DNA of 64,000 bases from Mycobacterium avium subsp. avium (GTDB lineage: Bacteria; Actinomycetota; Actinomycetes; Mycobacteriales; Mycobacteriaceae), in assembly GCF_009741445.1 (NCBI RefSeq), contig NZ_CP046507.1:682001-746000 (forward strand). The letters run 5' to 3'. How positions within the stretch are numbered: the stretch's first letter is position 1; each line of letters begins with the position of its first letter. The notes below the pieces were generated by a model that saw only the letters and a program-made list of their open reading frames with translations, made no database searches and was not told the DNA's origin. The translations under genes were made by a program, and so were the position numbers. Positions 23,791 through 32,918 of the stretch are shown one piece after another.

Positions 23791-25284
23791 ATGCCCGGTC
23801 ACCCATCGGTGCGAAATGTCCTGGTCCTGGCAACCATCTTGCTCACTCTGGTGGCGGCTTCCTCGACCGGCCGTGTGGTGCATACCTCGCCGAGCGAGGC
23901 CCCGCCGGCGTCGATGACGCCACATGCGTCGCTGGTTCCCGAATCGACTTCTCCCGCAGAAGATTTCACAACCATCTCCAAGCTGGTGAACGACGCGATC
24001 GCCGCGCGCGGGCTGCCGGGCGCCGTGGTGATGGTCGGCCACGGCGGCAAGGTGGTCTTCCACCAGGCGTACGGGTCGCGCAAGCTCGCCGGCGAACCCG
24101 GGCTGGACGGGGCGCCCGCACCCGCGGAGCCGATGACCGAGGACACGATCTTCGACCTGGCGTCGCTGACCAAGTGCCTGGCCACCGCGGTGGCGGTGAT
24201 GCAGCTTTACGAACAGGGCAAGGTCGCGTTCGACGATCCCGTGCAGAAGTATCTGCCCGACTTCAACACCACGAACGATCCCCAGCGCGCGAAGGTCACG
24301 ATTCGCATGCTGCTGACGAACACCTCGGGAGAGGGCATCGACGTCAGCCTGCGGGATCCGTGGGGGCTGGCTGGACCCGACAAGGCAGAGGGCATCCATC
24401 GCGCGCTCACCACGCCGCTACAGTCGGCACCCGCCGGGGAGTTCCGCTACTCCGACATCAATTACCTGCTGCTCGGCGCGCTGCTCGAGAAGATCACCGG
24501 CGAGGACGAGGACGACTACGTGCAGCACCACGTGTTCGGGCCGCTCGGCATGCACGACACCCGGTATCTTCCGCCGGCCAAGGCGTGCGGCCCGCATATC
24601 ATCCGGGGAGCCGCGATCGCCTGGGCGCCGAACGGCGAGCCGACGACGGAGTACCACGAATGGACTTGGCGCACAACACTTTTGCCGCGCATCGCGCCGA
24701 CTGCACGTGACGAGGAAAGCAGGGACGACCCGAGCAAGAACCCGGATTACTATGCCCTGCTGCGGGGTACGGTGCACGACCCGACGGCCCGCCGGATGGG
24801 CGGCGTGGCCGGCAACGCCGGCGTGTTCTCCACGGCGCACGACGTCGGCGTCTATGCGCAGGCCCTGCTGGATCGGCTGGCCGGGCGCCCGAGTGACTTT
24901 CCACTGCAGCAGGACACTGTCGAGCTGATGACGACCCCGCAGCAACCGGGCCATGACCCCCGACAACTGGAAGCGGCCAACCGTGCCGCCCGGTCAGGCA
25001 CGCCGAACTATCCGGCGATCAAGGGGCAGAACCTGTTCGGGTTCGGCTGGGACATCGACACCGGCTACTCCAGGCCGCGGGGACGCGTCTTTCCCATCGG
25101 CAGCTTCGGCAACACCGGATTCACCGGAACCACGCTGTGGATGGACCCGGGCTCGGACACCTACGTGATCCTGCTGTCCAACTCGATCCACCTGCGGGGC
25201 AGCCCGCCGATCTCGAATCTGCGCGGTGACGTGGCCACCGCCGCCGCCCGGGCCCTACACCTTTACGGCGCCGCCCCGCCGTAG
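23791..25284 (+). CDS. Secreted serine beta-lactamase-fold hydrolase (class C/EstB-like)
   Basis: A 497-residue exported enzyme. It has a hydrophobic leader at about residues 8-25, the nucleophile motif SLTK (S125, K128), the second motif YSD at 220-222 and the family segment LLTNTSGEG. It resembles esterase/D-aminopeptidase-type members (mycobacterial LpqF/LpqK-like proteins) more than true resistance enzymes. The likely substrate is an ester or peptidoglycan peptide in the envelope, and pairing with the divergent M15 peptidase suggests wall maintenance. There is no lipobox cysteine in the leader. Confidence 0.82.
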   Translation: MPGHPSVRNVLVLATILLTLVAASSTGRVVHTSPSEAPPASMTPHASLVPESTSPAEDFTTISKLVNDAIAARGLPGAVVMVGHGGKVVFHQAYGSRKLAGEPGLDGAPAPAEPMTEDTIFDLASLTKCLATAVAVMQLYEQGKVAFDDPVQKYLPDFNTTNDPQRAKVTIRMLLTNTSGEGIDVSLRDPWGLAGPDKAEGIHRALTTPLQSAPAGEFRYSDINYLLLGALLEKITGEDEDDYVQHHVFGPLGMHDTRYLPPAKACGPHIIRGAAIAWAPNGEPTTEYHEWTWRTTLLPRIAPTARDEESRDDPSKNPDYYALLRGTVHDPTARRMGGVAGNAGVFSTAHDVGVYAQALLDRLAGRPSDFPLQQDTVELMTTPQQPGHDPRQLEAANRAARSGTPNYPAIKGQNLFGFGWDIDTGYSRPRGRVFPIGSFGNTGFTGTTLWMDPGSDTYVILLSNSIHLRGSPPISNLRGDVATAAARALHLYGAAPP

Positions 25285-25301
25285 CGCTGAAGACCCAAAA
25301 G

Positions 25302-26165
25302 CTATGCGTCCGGCTCCATTTCAAGCAGCCGCAATGGATGCAGGCCGTCGACCGCGCCGACGAACGGCGGGTGGATGCTGTAGCCCAGCATGCGGCGAAT
25401 GTCGTCGGAGACCGTCCGCGCGATGTCGCGCGGCACCGACAGGGTGAAGGCCTCCATCGGCCGCAGCCACGGTTGGCAGTACTGGGCGGTGACGGCGAGG
25501 CGATCGCGGTCGGTGGTGTTGGCGCCGCCGCCGTGCCACAACGTCCCGACGAACAAGACGCAAGAACCGGCGGGCATCACGACGGGTATCGCCTCGTCGT
25601 CCGGGCCCGGCCGGCGCTTGCCCCAGCGGTGGCTGCCCGGGTAGAGCACGGTGGCGCCGTTGTCGGCGGTGAACTCGTCGATCGCCCAGATGGTGGCCGC
25701 CGCCAACGGGGCCCGCGGCCGCGGAACCGGGTAGAAGCCGTCGTCGTGGTGCGCCAGCTGCGCGGCCTCGCCGGGCTGAATGTTGATGGCCTGCAACGCC
25801 GAAAGCAGATAGTTGGGCATCAGCAACCGGTCGAGCACCGCGAGCACCCGGGCATGGTCGACCAGCCGATCACACACTCGGGTGCGGCTCAGCACGCTGT
25901 AGACGCGCTGGGTGCGCCGGCCCTCGAACGAGTTGCGCCCGGTGTGCCCGAGCCAGGGCCGCACGGTCTCGCGAATCTGCGCGCACTGCTCGGTGCTGAG
26001 CAGGTTCTCCCAGATGACGTAGCCGTCGCGGTCGAGTGCGGCCATGTCGGTCCCGACGATCGCGCTGTCCACCGAACTCCCGCCGGTCGGCGTCCGCTTG
26101 TACCGTTGCGCCAGATCGCCCCTGAGGTCCTCCAGCGTGGTCACGGATTCGTCGTCGATGCTCAT
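25302..26165 (-). CDS. Phytanoyl-CoA dioxygenase (PhyH)-like Fe(II)/2-oxoglutarate oxygenase
   Basis: A 287-residue protein. The metal facial triad is readable: H-x-D in AQLAHHDDGFYPV and the distal histidine in FVGTLWHGGGANTTDRDRLAV, followed by the arginine for 2-oxoglutarate. The substrate is unknown. The start at ATG 26165 (MSIDDESVTTLEDL) is preferred over 26201. Neighbours do not clarify its pathway. Confidence 0.82.
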   Translation of the reverse strand: MSIDDESVTTLEDLRGDLAQRYKRTPTGGSSVDSAIVGTDMAALDRDGYVIWENLLSTEQCAQIRETVRPWLGHTGRNSFEGRRTQRVYSVLSRTRVCDRLVDHARVLAVLDRLLMPNYLLSALQAINIQPGEAAQLAHHDDGFYPVPRPRAPLAAATIWAIDEFTADNGATVLYPGSHRWGKRRPGPDDEAIPVVMPAGSCVLFVGTLWHGGGANTTDRDRLAVTAQYCQPWLRPMEAFTLSVPRDIARTVSDDIRRMLGYSIHPPFVGAVDGLHPLRLLEMEPDA

Positions 26166-26244
26166 GTTGCTCGTCCTTAGTCCGCCGGCGCTGCTGTCCA
26201 CAGTAGGCCGGGTTCGGCCCGACCCCCACCCGAATCGCCGCGGG

Positions 26245-27690
26245 TCAGCCCCGCCGGCCGGTGATGAGCCGCTGCACGCTGCGCGTCAGCGACCGGGGAA
26301 CGTGGTCGGGGTCCATCAGCTCGTTTTCGGCCAGCGGGCCGGCCTCGTTGGCCACGGTGCGCTCGGTGAACGGCCGCAACGTCTTGCCGTCGCCGCGAAG
26401 TTCCTCGACCGCGGCCAGCAGCGACCCGCGATCGGCGATCGCCTCCTGCAGGGTGGCGACCGGTACACCGAGATGCTCGGCCACCAATTCGTTTCGCACC
26501 GAGGTGATTTCGCGCCGCACGTCGTCGTGCTGCGAGCCGCGCGCCTCGATGGCCACGTCGCATTCGCTGTCGAACCCCATCGACCGGTTGTTGAAATTCG
26601 ACGAGCCGATGCGCAACAGCCGATCGTCGACCGCCAGCACCTTCGAGTGGATGTAGATCGGCGCACCGCCGTCGGTCACCGGCCAGTAGACACCGAGGCG
26701 ATGGTGCTCGTCGGCGTCCCACAGCAGTCGGATCAGGCGGTGGCGCGCGCTGTCCATGGTTCCGCGTTCCAGCGGGTTGTTGCCTTTGCGCGCGAGCACG
26801 ATGACGATCTGCGGGCCGTGTTCCTCGCGCAGCCGCTGCGCCAGCGCCTGGGCAATGGTTCGCGACGCCAGGTATTGGTTTTCCACATAGATGGTGTCGC
26901 GGGCTGCCGCGATGGCGGCCAGGTTGAGCGCCTCGACCTGGCGCACCTCGGGCCGATCGTCGAGATCCGGCAGCGTGAGCGCGATTCCGACGTCGACGTT
27001 GTGCAGGGTCGGCCGCAGCTTGCTGGGCCACGCGCTGTGTTTGGCGGTGACCGGTGACAGCGATTGCTTGGTGGCGGTCTGCCACCGGGTGCGGGCTTGC
27101 TCGCCGAGGGCCCGTGCCGCCGCGCCGTCGACCGCCACCCCGACGTCGTGCCGCGGCCCGTAGCCGCGCCCGGCCGTGCGGCGGCGCCGGCTGGTGTGCT
27201 CGTGCGCGCGGGTGTCCCACCGGTCGAGGGTCAGATCGATACCGCCGCAGAACGCCACCGCGTCGTCGACGACGACGATCTTCTGATGATGCACCGAGCC
27301 GACCGGGTGGGCGCCGTCGATGGCGAAGTGCATTCGCCTGCTGCTGATCTGGTTCAGCAGCGACACCGGGGTGAGCCCGAACCACAGTCCGTCGAGCGCC
27401 GGAAGCAGGCGCAGGTTGGACTTCAGCAGGTGGATCTGCAGGGCGGGGCGTTTGCGCACCATCCAGAAAAGGAAGGCGCCCAACTGGTTTGGGCCGGGCA
27501 GTGTCTTGTCGCCGCGTTCGAAGGTCACGCGGGAGTCGAAGTCCCAGCCGACCAGCATGATTCGATGGCGGGCGCGCAGCATCGCCGCCTTGACGTGCCG
27601 GAAGTAGTCGGCCGCGTCGATGATGGCGGCGAACCGATCGGCGCGCGCCGTGCGCCAGCACGTCTGGCCGGGGGTCAGCAGCGCGGGCAT
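26245..27690 (-). CDS. Phospholipase D/cardiolipin-synthase-like protein
   Basis: A 481-residue protein with two HKD motifs: VHHQKIVVVDD (H135, K137, D142) and IHSKVLAVDDRLLRIGSSNFNNRS, each followed by the G-S/G-G element of the PLD superfamily. It may hydrolyse or transfer phosphatidyl groups. There is no membrane anchor or signal, which argues against a cardiolipin synthase of the usual type. ATG 27690 is chosen because the family text starts close after it (ADRFAAIIDAADYF). Confidence 0.85.
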   Translation of the reverse strand: MPALLTPGQTCWRTARADRFAAIIDAADYFRHVKAAMLRARHRIMLVGWDFDSRVTFERGDKTLPGPNQLGAFLFWMVRKRPALQIHLLKSNLRLLPALDGLWFGLTPVSLLNQISSRRMHFAIDGAHPVGSVHHQKIVVVDDAVAFCGGIDLTLDRWDTRAHEHTSRRRRTAGRGYGPRHDVGVAVDGAAARALGEQARTRWQTATKQSLSPVTAKHSAWPSKLRPTLHNVDVGIALTLPDLDDRPEVRQVEALNLAAIAAARDTIYVENQYLASRTIAQALAQRLREEHGPQIVIVLARKGNNPLERGTMDSARHRLIRLLWDADEHHRLGVYWPVTDGGAPIYIHSKVLAVDDRLLRIGSSNFNNRSMGFDSECDVAIEARGSQHDDVRREITSVRNELVAEHLGVPVATLQEAIADRGSLLAAVEELRGDGKTLRPFTERTVANEAGPLAENELMDPDHVPRSLTRSVQRLITGRRG

Positions 27691-27759
27691 ACGACTGTGT
27701 ACCACACCCCAGCCGGGGGCCGGGATGCGTCGGCGGCCCGTCTGTACGAGGATGAAGCG

Positions 27760-28092
27760 ATGCGAATGCTTGCGCTGCTCGCCGGCTTCGCCGTGCTGGC
27801 CGGGATGGCCGCGCCGGCGCACGCCGATCCGGCCGGCACCACGGGATCCGACGCCAGCTTCCTGGCCGCGCTCAACCAGGCCGGCATCACCTACCAGAAC
27901 CCGGCGACCGCCATTGAAGTGGGCAAACGGGCGTGCGAGCTGATGGACCAGGGCAGCCCTCAGGTCGAGGTCATCAAGAACGTGTCGTCGAGCAATCCGG
28001 GGTTCACGGTGGACGGCGCCGCCCAGTTCACCATGATTGCGGCCAGTGCCTACTGTCCCCAGCATCTGGGGCAGCGGGTCGGGCCGGGCTAG
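27760..28092 (+). CDS. Secreted DUF732 protein
   Basis: A 110-residue protein with a clean signal peptide (MRMLALLAGFAVLAGMAAPAHA, cleavage after AHA). The DUF732 domain is short and helical with two conserved cysteines (KRACELMDQG and SAYCPQHLG), probably disulphide-bonded. The family is abundant in mycobacteria and its function is unknown. It is divergent from the phospholipase D gene. Confidence 0.85.
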   Translation: MRMLALLAGFAVLAGMAAPAHADPAGTTGSDASFLAALNQAGITYQNPATAIEVGKRACELMDQGSPQVEVIKNVSSSNPGFTVDGAAQFTMIAASAYCPQHLGQRVGPG

Positions 28093-28101
28093 CTGCCGGC
28101 G

Positions 28102-29106
28102 CTACACCGATTGGAAGCTGCGCTCGACCTCGGCGCGGCTGCGCACCTGGTCGGTGCCCAGCACGTAGCTCGGCACCGTGTGCGGGACGGTGGTGCCACC
28201 CCTGACCCGGGCCTGAGCCTGCCGGAACTCGGGGGCCGGGCCCGACGCGGCATGGATGCCGTTGATGATCGCCCACACCGCACTGCGACGGGCGGTGCGC
28301 TCGATGATGTTGCAGTCGCGGTGCTGCAACATCTGCTTGGCCCATTTCGGCATGGTGTCGCGGATGGCCCAGTCGACGGCGGCCTGCGGCATGGCCACGT
28401 TGGGGCCCGTGCCCATCGCTTTGCCATGCGTGACAGCCAGTTTCGGCAAGTAGGATTCCAGGCACTCGAGTGTCTCGGCCTTGGTGGCGGGCAGATCGGT
28501 GCCTCCCAGCGCGTGCCCGACGCGGACGAACTCGCCGTAATAGCGGTCGAGTGCCTTGCCGCGCAACGGCATTGGGTGATACAGCTCGTGCGCGGTGGCG
28601 ATGCCCCAGACGACCGTCGCGTAGTTCCAGCGCAGCCATACGGGATCGTCGGCGTCGTAGCGGGCCCCGTCCGGGCGAGTGCCCTTGATGGTGTGGTGCA
28701 TCGCCCGCACGGATTTCGCCAGCCGTTCGGCGGTTTCGGTCGACCCGTAGGCGGTGCCGATGAAGAACGCCACCGAGTGGCCCAGCCGGGTCGCCGCACC
28801 CTCGGGATCGATGACCGGCACGTGGGACACCGGGTTGCCGTTGCTGTCCCGCTTGATCAGTCGCGAGTGATGCATGCCCATCCAGTAGATCGACGGGTCG
28901 AGGGTTTCCATGAAGGCCGCACACTGCAGGCCGAAGATCAAGGCCGGCAGGTGCGAATGCACCCGCCACACGGCGCTGTCCGGACCGAACCAGCCCGGAT
29001 CGCCAACGGGCGCCGCGAACTCCATGCCGCGGAAGAAATACCGCCGCATGTTGTCGTCCAACTGCTTGTTGATCAGCTGCCCGATGATCTGGTGTGGCAG
29101 GAACAC
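28102..29106 (-). CDS. MpaB-family (DUF2236) oxygenase
   Basis: A 334-residue member of the latex-clearing-protein/MpaB oxygenase family, which binds b-type haem or iron. Characteristic stretches are FRGMEFAAPVGDPGWFGP near the start, GTAYGSTETAERLAKSVRAMHHTIKGT and WNYATVVWGIATAHELYHPMPLRG. The GTG at 29106 is preferred because AGGGAG lies six bases upstream; TTG 29121 would swallow that site. It is divergent from a TetR regulator across a perfect palindrome, so it is probably the regulator's target. Confidence 0.8.
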   Translation of the reverse strand: MFLPHQIIGQLINKQLDDNMRRYFFRGMEFAAPVGDPGWFGPDSAVWRVHSHLPALIFGLQCAAFMETLDPSIYWMGMHHSRLIKRDSNGNPVSHVPVIDPEGAATRLGHSVAFFIGTAYGSTETAERLAKSVRAMHHTIKGTRPDGARYDADDPVWLRWNYATVVWGIATAHELYHPMPLRGKALDRYYGEFVRVGHALGGTDLPATKAETLECLESYLPKLAVTHGKAMGTGPNVAMPQAAVDWAIRDTMPKWAKQMLQHRDCNIIERTARRSAVWAIINGIHAASGPAPEFRQAQARVRGGTTVPHTVPSYVLGTDQVRSRAEVERSFQSV

Positions 29107-29125
29107 AGCGCACTCCCTCAAACTT

Positions 29126-29143
29126 TGGTCACGGCTGTGACCA
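29126..29143. promoter_or_regulatory. Palindromic operator between MpaB-like and TetR genes
   Basis: TGGTCAC-GGCT-GTGACCA, a perfect 7-bp inverted repeat with a 4-base centre. It lies in the 97-bp divergent gap and just upstream of the MpaB-like start. A second partial copy of the half-site (GTGTGAC) lies about 25 bases downstream. It is a likely binding site of the adjacent TetR protein. Confidence 0.6.
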
Positions 29144-29203
29144 GAATATGTTTCTGGCTACAGGTGTGACAAGACCGGGGCGATGTCGACTTAGGCTGTA
29201 GGG

Positions 29204-29800
29204 ATGTCCAGCCCCAGCCGGTGGGCCGGTGTACCGCTCAAGGACCGCCGCGCCGAGCGACGTGCGCTGCTGGTCGAGGCCGCGTATCGGCTGTTCGGCA
29301 GCGAGGGAGAGGCGGCCGTCTCGGTGCGCTCGGTGTGCCGGGAGTGCGGGTTGAACACCCGGTACTTCTACGAAAGCTTCCGCGATACCGACGACCTGCT
29401 CGGCGCGGTCTACGACCGGGTCAGCGAGCAACTCGAAGAAGTGATCGCGGCCGCCATCGAGCAGGCCGGGGATTCGCTGCGCGCCCGGACCCGGGCCGGC
29501 ATCGCGGCGGTGCTGGGCTTCTCCTCGGCCGATCCGCGCCGCGGCCGGGTGCTGTTCACCGATGCCCGCACCAACCCGGTGCTGGCAGCCCGGCGCCGCG
29601 CCACCCAGGACATGTTGCGCCAGGGGGTGCTGAGCGAGGGCTGGCGTCTGAATCCGCGCTCCGATCCGGTGGCCGCCGAGGTGGCCGCGGCCATGTACAC
29701 CGGCGCCATGGCCGAGCTTGCCCAGCAGTGGCTGGCCGGTCATTTGGGCGGTGATCTCGACGCCGTCGTCGATTACGCTTCGAAGCTGGTGCTGCGGTAG
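29204..29800 (+). CDS. TetR-family transcriptional regulator
   Basis: A 198-residue repressor. The N-terminal HTH is seen in LLVEAAYRLFGSEGEAAVSVRSVCRECGLNTRYFYESF (about 22-60), followed by a helical ligand-binding domain. It is divergent from the MpaB-like oxygenase and upstream of two small membrane-protein genes. A palindrome (29126-29143) in the shared promoter suggests it controls both directions. The ligand is unknown. Confidence 0.88.
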   Translation: MSSPSRWAGVPLKDRRAERRALLVEAAYRLFGSEGEAAVSVRSVCRECGLNTRYFYESFRDTDDLLGAVYDRVSEQLEEVIAAAIEQAGDSLRARTRAGIAAVLGFSSADPRRGRVLFTDARTNPVLAARRRATQDMLRQGVLSEGWRLNPRSDPVAAEVAAAMYTGAMAELAQQWLAGHLGGDLDAVVDYASKLVLR

Positions 29801-29814
29801 CGGGGAGTGCGGTC

Positions 29815-30087
29815 ATGGCGCGGATCGACAATGCGATGGACCCGGTGCGGCGCGTGCTGCGACACCAGATCAGCGTCGGCGCGCTCATCGAGTTGGCGGT
29901 GTGGCTGGCGATCCCCTACCTGTGTATCGGCTTCGCGTGGACCGTTTTTCACGCCGATCAGTCCCACCGAATCCAGGCGCGGATCGAGGCGGTGTGGCCC
30001 GCCGGCGCCGACGTCGCGGCCTTCGGGGTGGCCACGGCGTTGTGGCCGGCGTCGCTGCAAATCGCCGACGCGTGCCCGGCGCCGTAG
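29815..30087 (+). CDS. Small single-pass membrane protein
   Basis: A 90-residue protein beginning MARIDNAMDPVRRVLRHQIS, with one transmembrane segment (ELAVWLAIPYLCIGFAWTVF; about 25-45) and a second weakly hydrophobic stretch near the end. It starts 15 bp after the TetR stop and is probably in the same transcript. The function is unknown. Confidence 0.65.
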   Translation: MARIDNAMDPVRRVLRHQISVGALIELAVWLAIPYLCIGFAWTVFHADQSHRIQARIEAVWPAGADVAAFGVATALWPASLQIADACPAP

Positions 30088-30145
30088 CCGACTTTCGCTC
30101 CGAACACGTGCGCGACGGCACCGTTTGCTCCTAGGCTGACACACC

Positions 30146-30553
30146 ATGTCCATCGACCGATTCGGCCTCCTTGCGGGCACCATCCGGCTGGCCTCCGGCG
30201 TCTCCTTCCTCGTCGATCCGCTGCGCGCCAACAAGTTGTGGGGCGATCCCGAGGAGCCGACGCCCACCGCGCGACTGTTGTTGCGGTCCATGGGTTATCG
30301 CGACGCGTTGATCGGTGCGCTGCTCGCCGGGTCGGCCCTGCGCGGCAAGAACACCCGCGGCTGGTTCCTGGCCTCCGCCGGCGCGGACGTGTCCGACCTG
30401 GTCGGCGGGCTGAGCGTGCACGACCAGCTGCAGGCGTCGCAGAAGATCATCGGCCTGGGCGGGGCCGCCGTCGGGATCGCCACCGGGTTGTGGGGCGCGG
30501 TACGCCCGGCCATGCGCCGGCCAGCCCGGGTCGTGGCCGAAGAAACCGGCTAA
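30146..30553 (+). CDS. DUF4267-like small membrane protein
   Basis: A 135-residue protein, MSIDRFGLLAGTIRLASGVSF, with three or four weak hydrophobic segments and the R-S-M-G-x-R-D motif typical of DUF4267-type proteins (LLLRSMGYRDALIGALLAG). No function is known. It converges with selO. Confidence 0.65.
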   Translation: MSIDRFGLLAGTIRLASGVSFLVDPLRANKLWGDPEEPTPTARLLLRSMGYRDALIGALLAGSALRGKNTRGWFLASAGADVSDLVGGLSVHDQLQASQKIIGLGGAAVGIATGLWGAVRPAMRRPARVVAEETG

Positions 30554-30560
30554 CGTAACC

Positions 30561-32036
30561 TCAAGTGCCGCAGAAGGTTTGGTACTTTCCGAAATCCTCG
30601 GGGGCGGGGCTGGCGTAGCGCTCGAAGCCCGGGCGTTCGGTGTAGGGCGCCGTCACCGCGGCGAGCAGTTGGTCGAGCGGGTCGAGGTCGCCATCGGTCG
30701 CCGCGGCGAGCGCCTCCTCGACCAGATGGTTGCGCGGAATGTAGATCGGGTTGACGCGATCCATCGCGTCGGCGTCGGGACTCAGCGCCCGCCAGCGCGC
30801 CAACCACGCGTCGAAGCCGGGCAGGTCCATGAACATTTCGCGGGCCGGTTCGGCGGCCGACCTGTCGTCGCCGCGCGCCGCCCGGCCGAGCTGGCGGAAG
30901 AAGGACGTGTAGTCGACGTGGTTGGCCTTGAGCAGGGCCAGCAGTTCGTCGATCAACGCCGCCGCGAATTCCGCGTCGACCTGCGCGGGCAGGCCGAGTT
31001 TGGCCCGCATCCCGGCGGCCCACACCGCGTCATAACGGGTCTGGAAGACGCCGAACGACCGCTCGGCGAGCGCGATCGCCTCCTCGGTGTTCTCCGAGAA
31101 CAGCGGCAGCAGGGTCTCGGCGAAGCGGGCGAGGTTCCATCCGGCGACGACCGGCTGGTTGCCGTAGGCGTAGCGGCCCCAGAAATCGATGGAGCTGAAC
31201 ACCGTGTCGGGGTCGTAGGCCTCCATGAACGCGCACGGCCCGTAGTCGATCGTTTCCCCGGAGATGGTCATGTTGTCGGTGTTCATCACGCCGTGCACGA
31301 ACCCGATCAGCATCCACTGGGCGATCAGCGACGCCTGGGCCGCGACGACGGCCTCGAACAGGGCCAGGTAGGGCTGCTCGGCGTCCGCGGCGCCGGGATG
31401 GTGGCGGGCGATCGCGTGGTCGGCCAGCCGGCGCAGCAGGTCCCTGTTGCCGGTCGCGGCGGCGTATTGGAAGCTGCCCACCCGCAGGTGACTGCCGGCC
31501 ACTCGGGCCAGAACCGCGCCCGGCAGCGTGGCCTCCCGGTACACCGGGCGCCCGGTGCCGACCACGGCCAGCGATCGGGTGGCCGGCACGCCCAGCGCGT
31601 GCATCGCCTCGCTGACGACGTATTCGCGCAGCATCGGGCCCACCGCGGCCAGCCCGTCGCCACCCCGGGCGAACGGCGTCGCACCGGATCCCTTGAGGTG
31701 GATGTCACGCAGCCGACCCTCGTCGTCGACCAGCTCACCGAGCAGCAGGGCGCGCCCGTCGCCGAGCCGGGGGACGAAGCCGCCGAACTGATGCCCGGAG
31801 TAGGCCTGGGCGACCGGGGCGGCGCCGGTGGGCACCAGGTTTCCGGTCAGGAACCGCAGCCCGTCGGGACCGCGCAACCAGCCGGTGTCGAGGCCAAGCT
31901 GGGTGGCCAGGGGTTCGTTGAGCACCAGCAGCCGCAGCTCGGGGAAGGTCTCGGCCTGCCAGCGGACCGCCAGTTCCGGTAATTCGCGGAAAAACCGGTC
32001 CTGCAGGGCAACGGTGGTCTCCGGTGCGACGCTCAT
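30561..32036 (-). CDS. selO: SelO-family protein adenylyltransferase (YdiU)
   Basis: A 491-residue pseudokinase-fold enzyme that transfers AMP to protein hydroxyls, linked to redox control. Signatures: [37 protein letters not shown] (nucleotide loop) and [20 protein letters not shown] (metal site). The protein ends TFCGT. The antepenultimate cysteine occupies the position of selenocysteine in the eukaryotic selenoprotein O, so this is a cysteine version. It converges with the DUF4267-like gene and follows hemerythrin on the same strand. Confidence 0.93.
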   Translation of the reverse strand: MSVAPETTVALQDRFFRELPELAVRWQAETFPELRLLVLNEPLATQLGLDTGWLRGPDGLRFLTGNLVPTGAAPVAQAYSGHQFGGFVPRLGDGRALLLGELVDDEGRLRDIHLKGSGATPFARGGDGLAAVGPMLREYVVSEAMHALGVPATRSLAVVGTGRPVYREATLPGAVLARVAGSHLRVGSFQYAAATGNRDLLRRLADHAIARHHPGAADAEQPYLALFEAVVAAQASLIAQWMLIGFVHGVMNTDNMTISGETIDYGPCAFMEAYDPDTVFSSIDFWGRYAYGNQPVVAGWNLARFAETLLPLFSENTEEAIALAERSFGVFQTRYDAVWAAGMRAKLGLPAQVDAEFAAALIDELLALLKANHVDYTSFFRQLGRAARGDDRSAAEPAREMFMDLPGFDAWLARWRALSPDADAMDRVNPIYIPRNHLVEEALAAATDGDLDPLDQLLAAVTAPYTERPGFERYASPAPEDFGKYQTFCGT

Positions 32037-32072
32037 CTCACCGAGGGTACGGAAACTCGGGTCGGCCCCGGG

Positions 32073-32636
32073 CTAACCGATGGCCCGGCCGATCAGGTCG
32101 CGGGCGCGATCGAGCATCGAGGCGAACGGGCCGACCGCGAAATTCAGCGTCGCCGATTCCACACCGGGATGCGGGTGGGTCGGGGCGATGGCCTCGGCGG
32201 CGCGCACCGCGGTGCCCATCCGCTTGAGGTCGTCGCTGTCGAGGCGCTGCAGGGCCGGGAATTCCTCGTTTTCCTCCCGGGTGGCGTGTTCGAGCACGGC
32301 TTCTCGCAACTTCGTCACCTCGTCGAGGAACTGGTCCGTGGTGCTGTCCAGCTTTTCGATCGCCGACAGCAGTTCCTTGGCGCTGTGCTCTTCGTGCAAG
32401 CGGGCGTCGACGACCGCGTCGCCGGCGTCGGCTTCCTTGCGTGCCCGCGGATGCACGAGCATTTCCTCGGCGGTTTCGTGCACCGCCAGCAATTGGCGCA
32501 GCGTCGCGAAGGGCTCTTCGCGCGCTTTGGGATCGGTCGCGTGCAGCACCTGGTCGAACATGTCCTCGATGAGGTTGTGCTGTGCTTTCAGGAACGCGAC
32601 GACTTCGTCGGGCGATTTGACAATCATGTCGGCCAT
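32073..32636 (-). CDS. Hemerythrin-like (HHE domain) protein
   Basis: A 187-residue helical protein. Iron-ligand candidates are spaced as in HHE proteins: H20 in KAQHNLIEDMF, H53 in AVHETAEEM, and further His/Glu in LHEEHSAKELL and LEHATREENEEF. Mycobacterial homologues bind a di-iron centre and affect oxidative and nitrosative stress. ATG 32636 (MADMIVKSP) is taken; a second ATG three codons later is possible. No gene lies in the 282 bp before the CitE-like gene. Confidence 0.85.
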   Translation of the reverse strand: MADMIVKSPDEVVAFLKAQHNLIEDMFDQVLHATDPKAREEPFATLRQLLAVHETAEEMLVHPRARKEADAGDAVVDARLHEEHSAKELLSAIEKLDSTTDQFLDEVTKLREAVLEHATREENEEFPALQRLDSDDLKRMGTAVRAAEAIAPTHPHPGVESATLNFAVGPFASMLDRARDLIGRAIG

Positions 32637-32918
32637 CGCCGATACCTCCTGTGTCGGCAGAGTGGGATACGCACGTTCGGGCTGCGTGCGGCTGGCCCAG
32701 GCATACCCGCCGGCCGAGTCGCTAAACGGTGGCGCGTATCGCGTTGCTGCACAGCCGGTTTCATCCTTGGCGGCGGTCTTGGCGGCTCGTGGTGCGCTGC
32801 CATAAGTGACCTCGAGTGGCGACTGGGCAGGGTAACCGAAACCACGGGTCCGGGATACTCGCTACGGTTAGGGACAACACGCCCGTCCGGAACACACAGA
32901 GACGACAGATCAGCCGAA

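Noticed and set aside
22971..24710. 579-residue open frame across the DUF2505, M15 and beta-lactamase-fold genes
   Set aside because: It spans three well-supported genes in the wrong frame or strand and has no domain signal.
26177..27661. 494-residue frame overlapping the phospholipase D gene
   Set aside because: Off-frame shadow; the HKD motifs are only in the frame ending at 26245.
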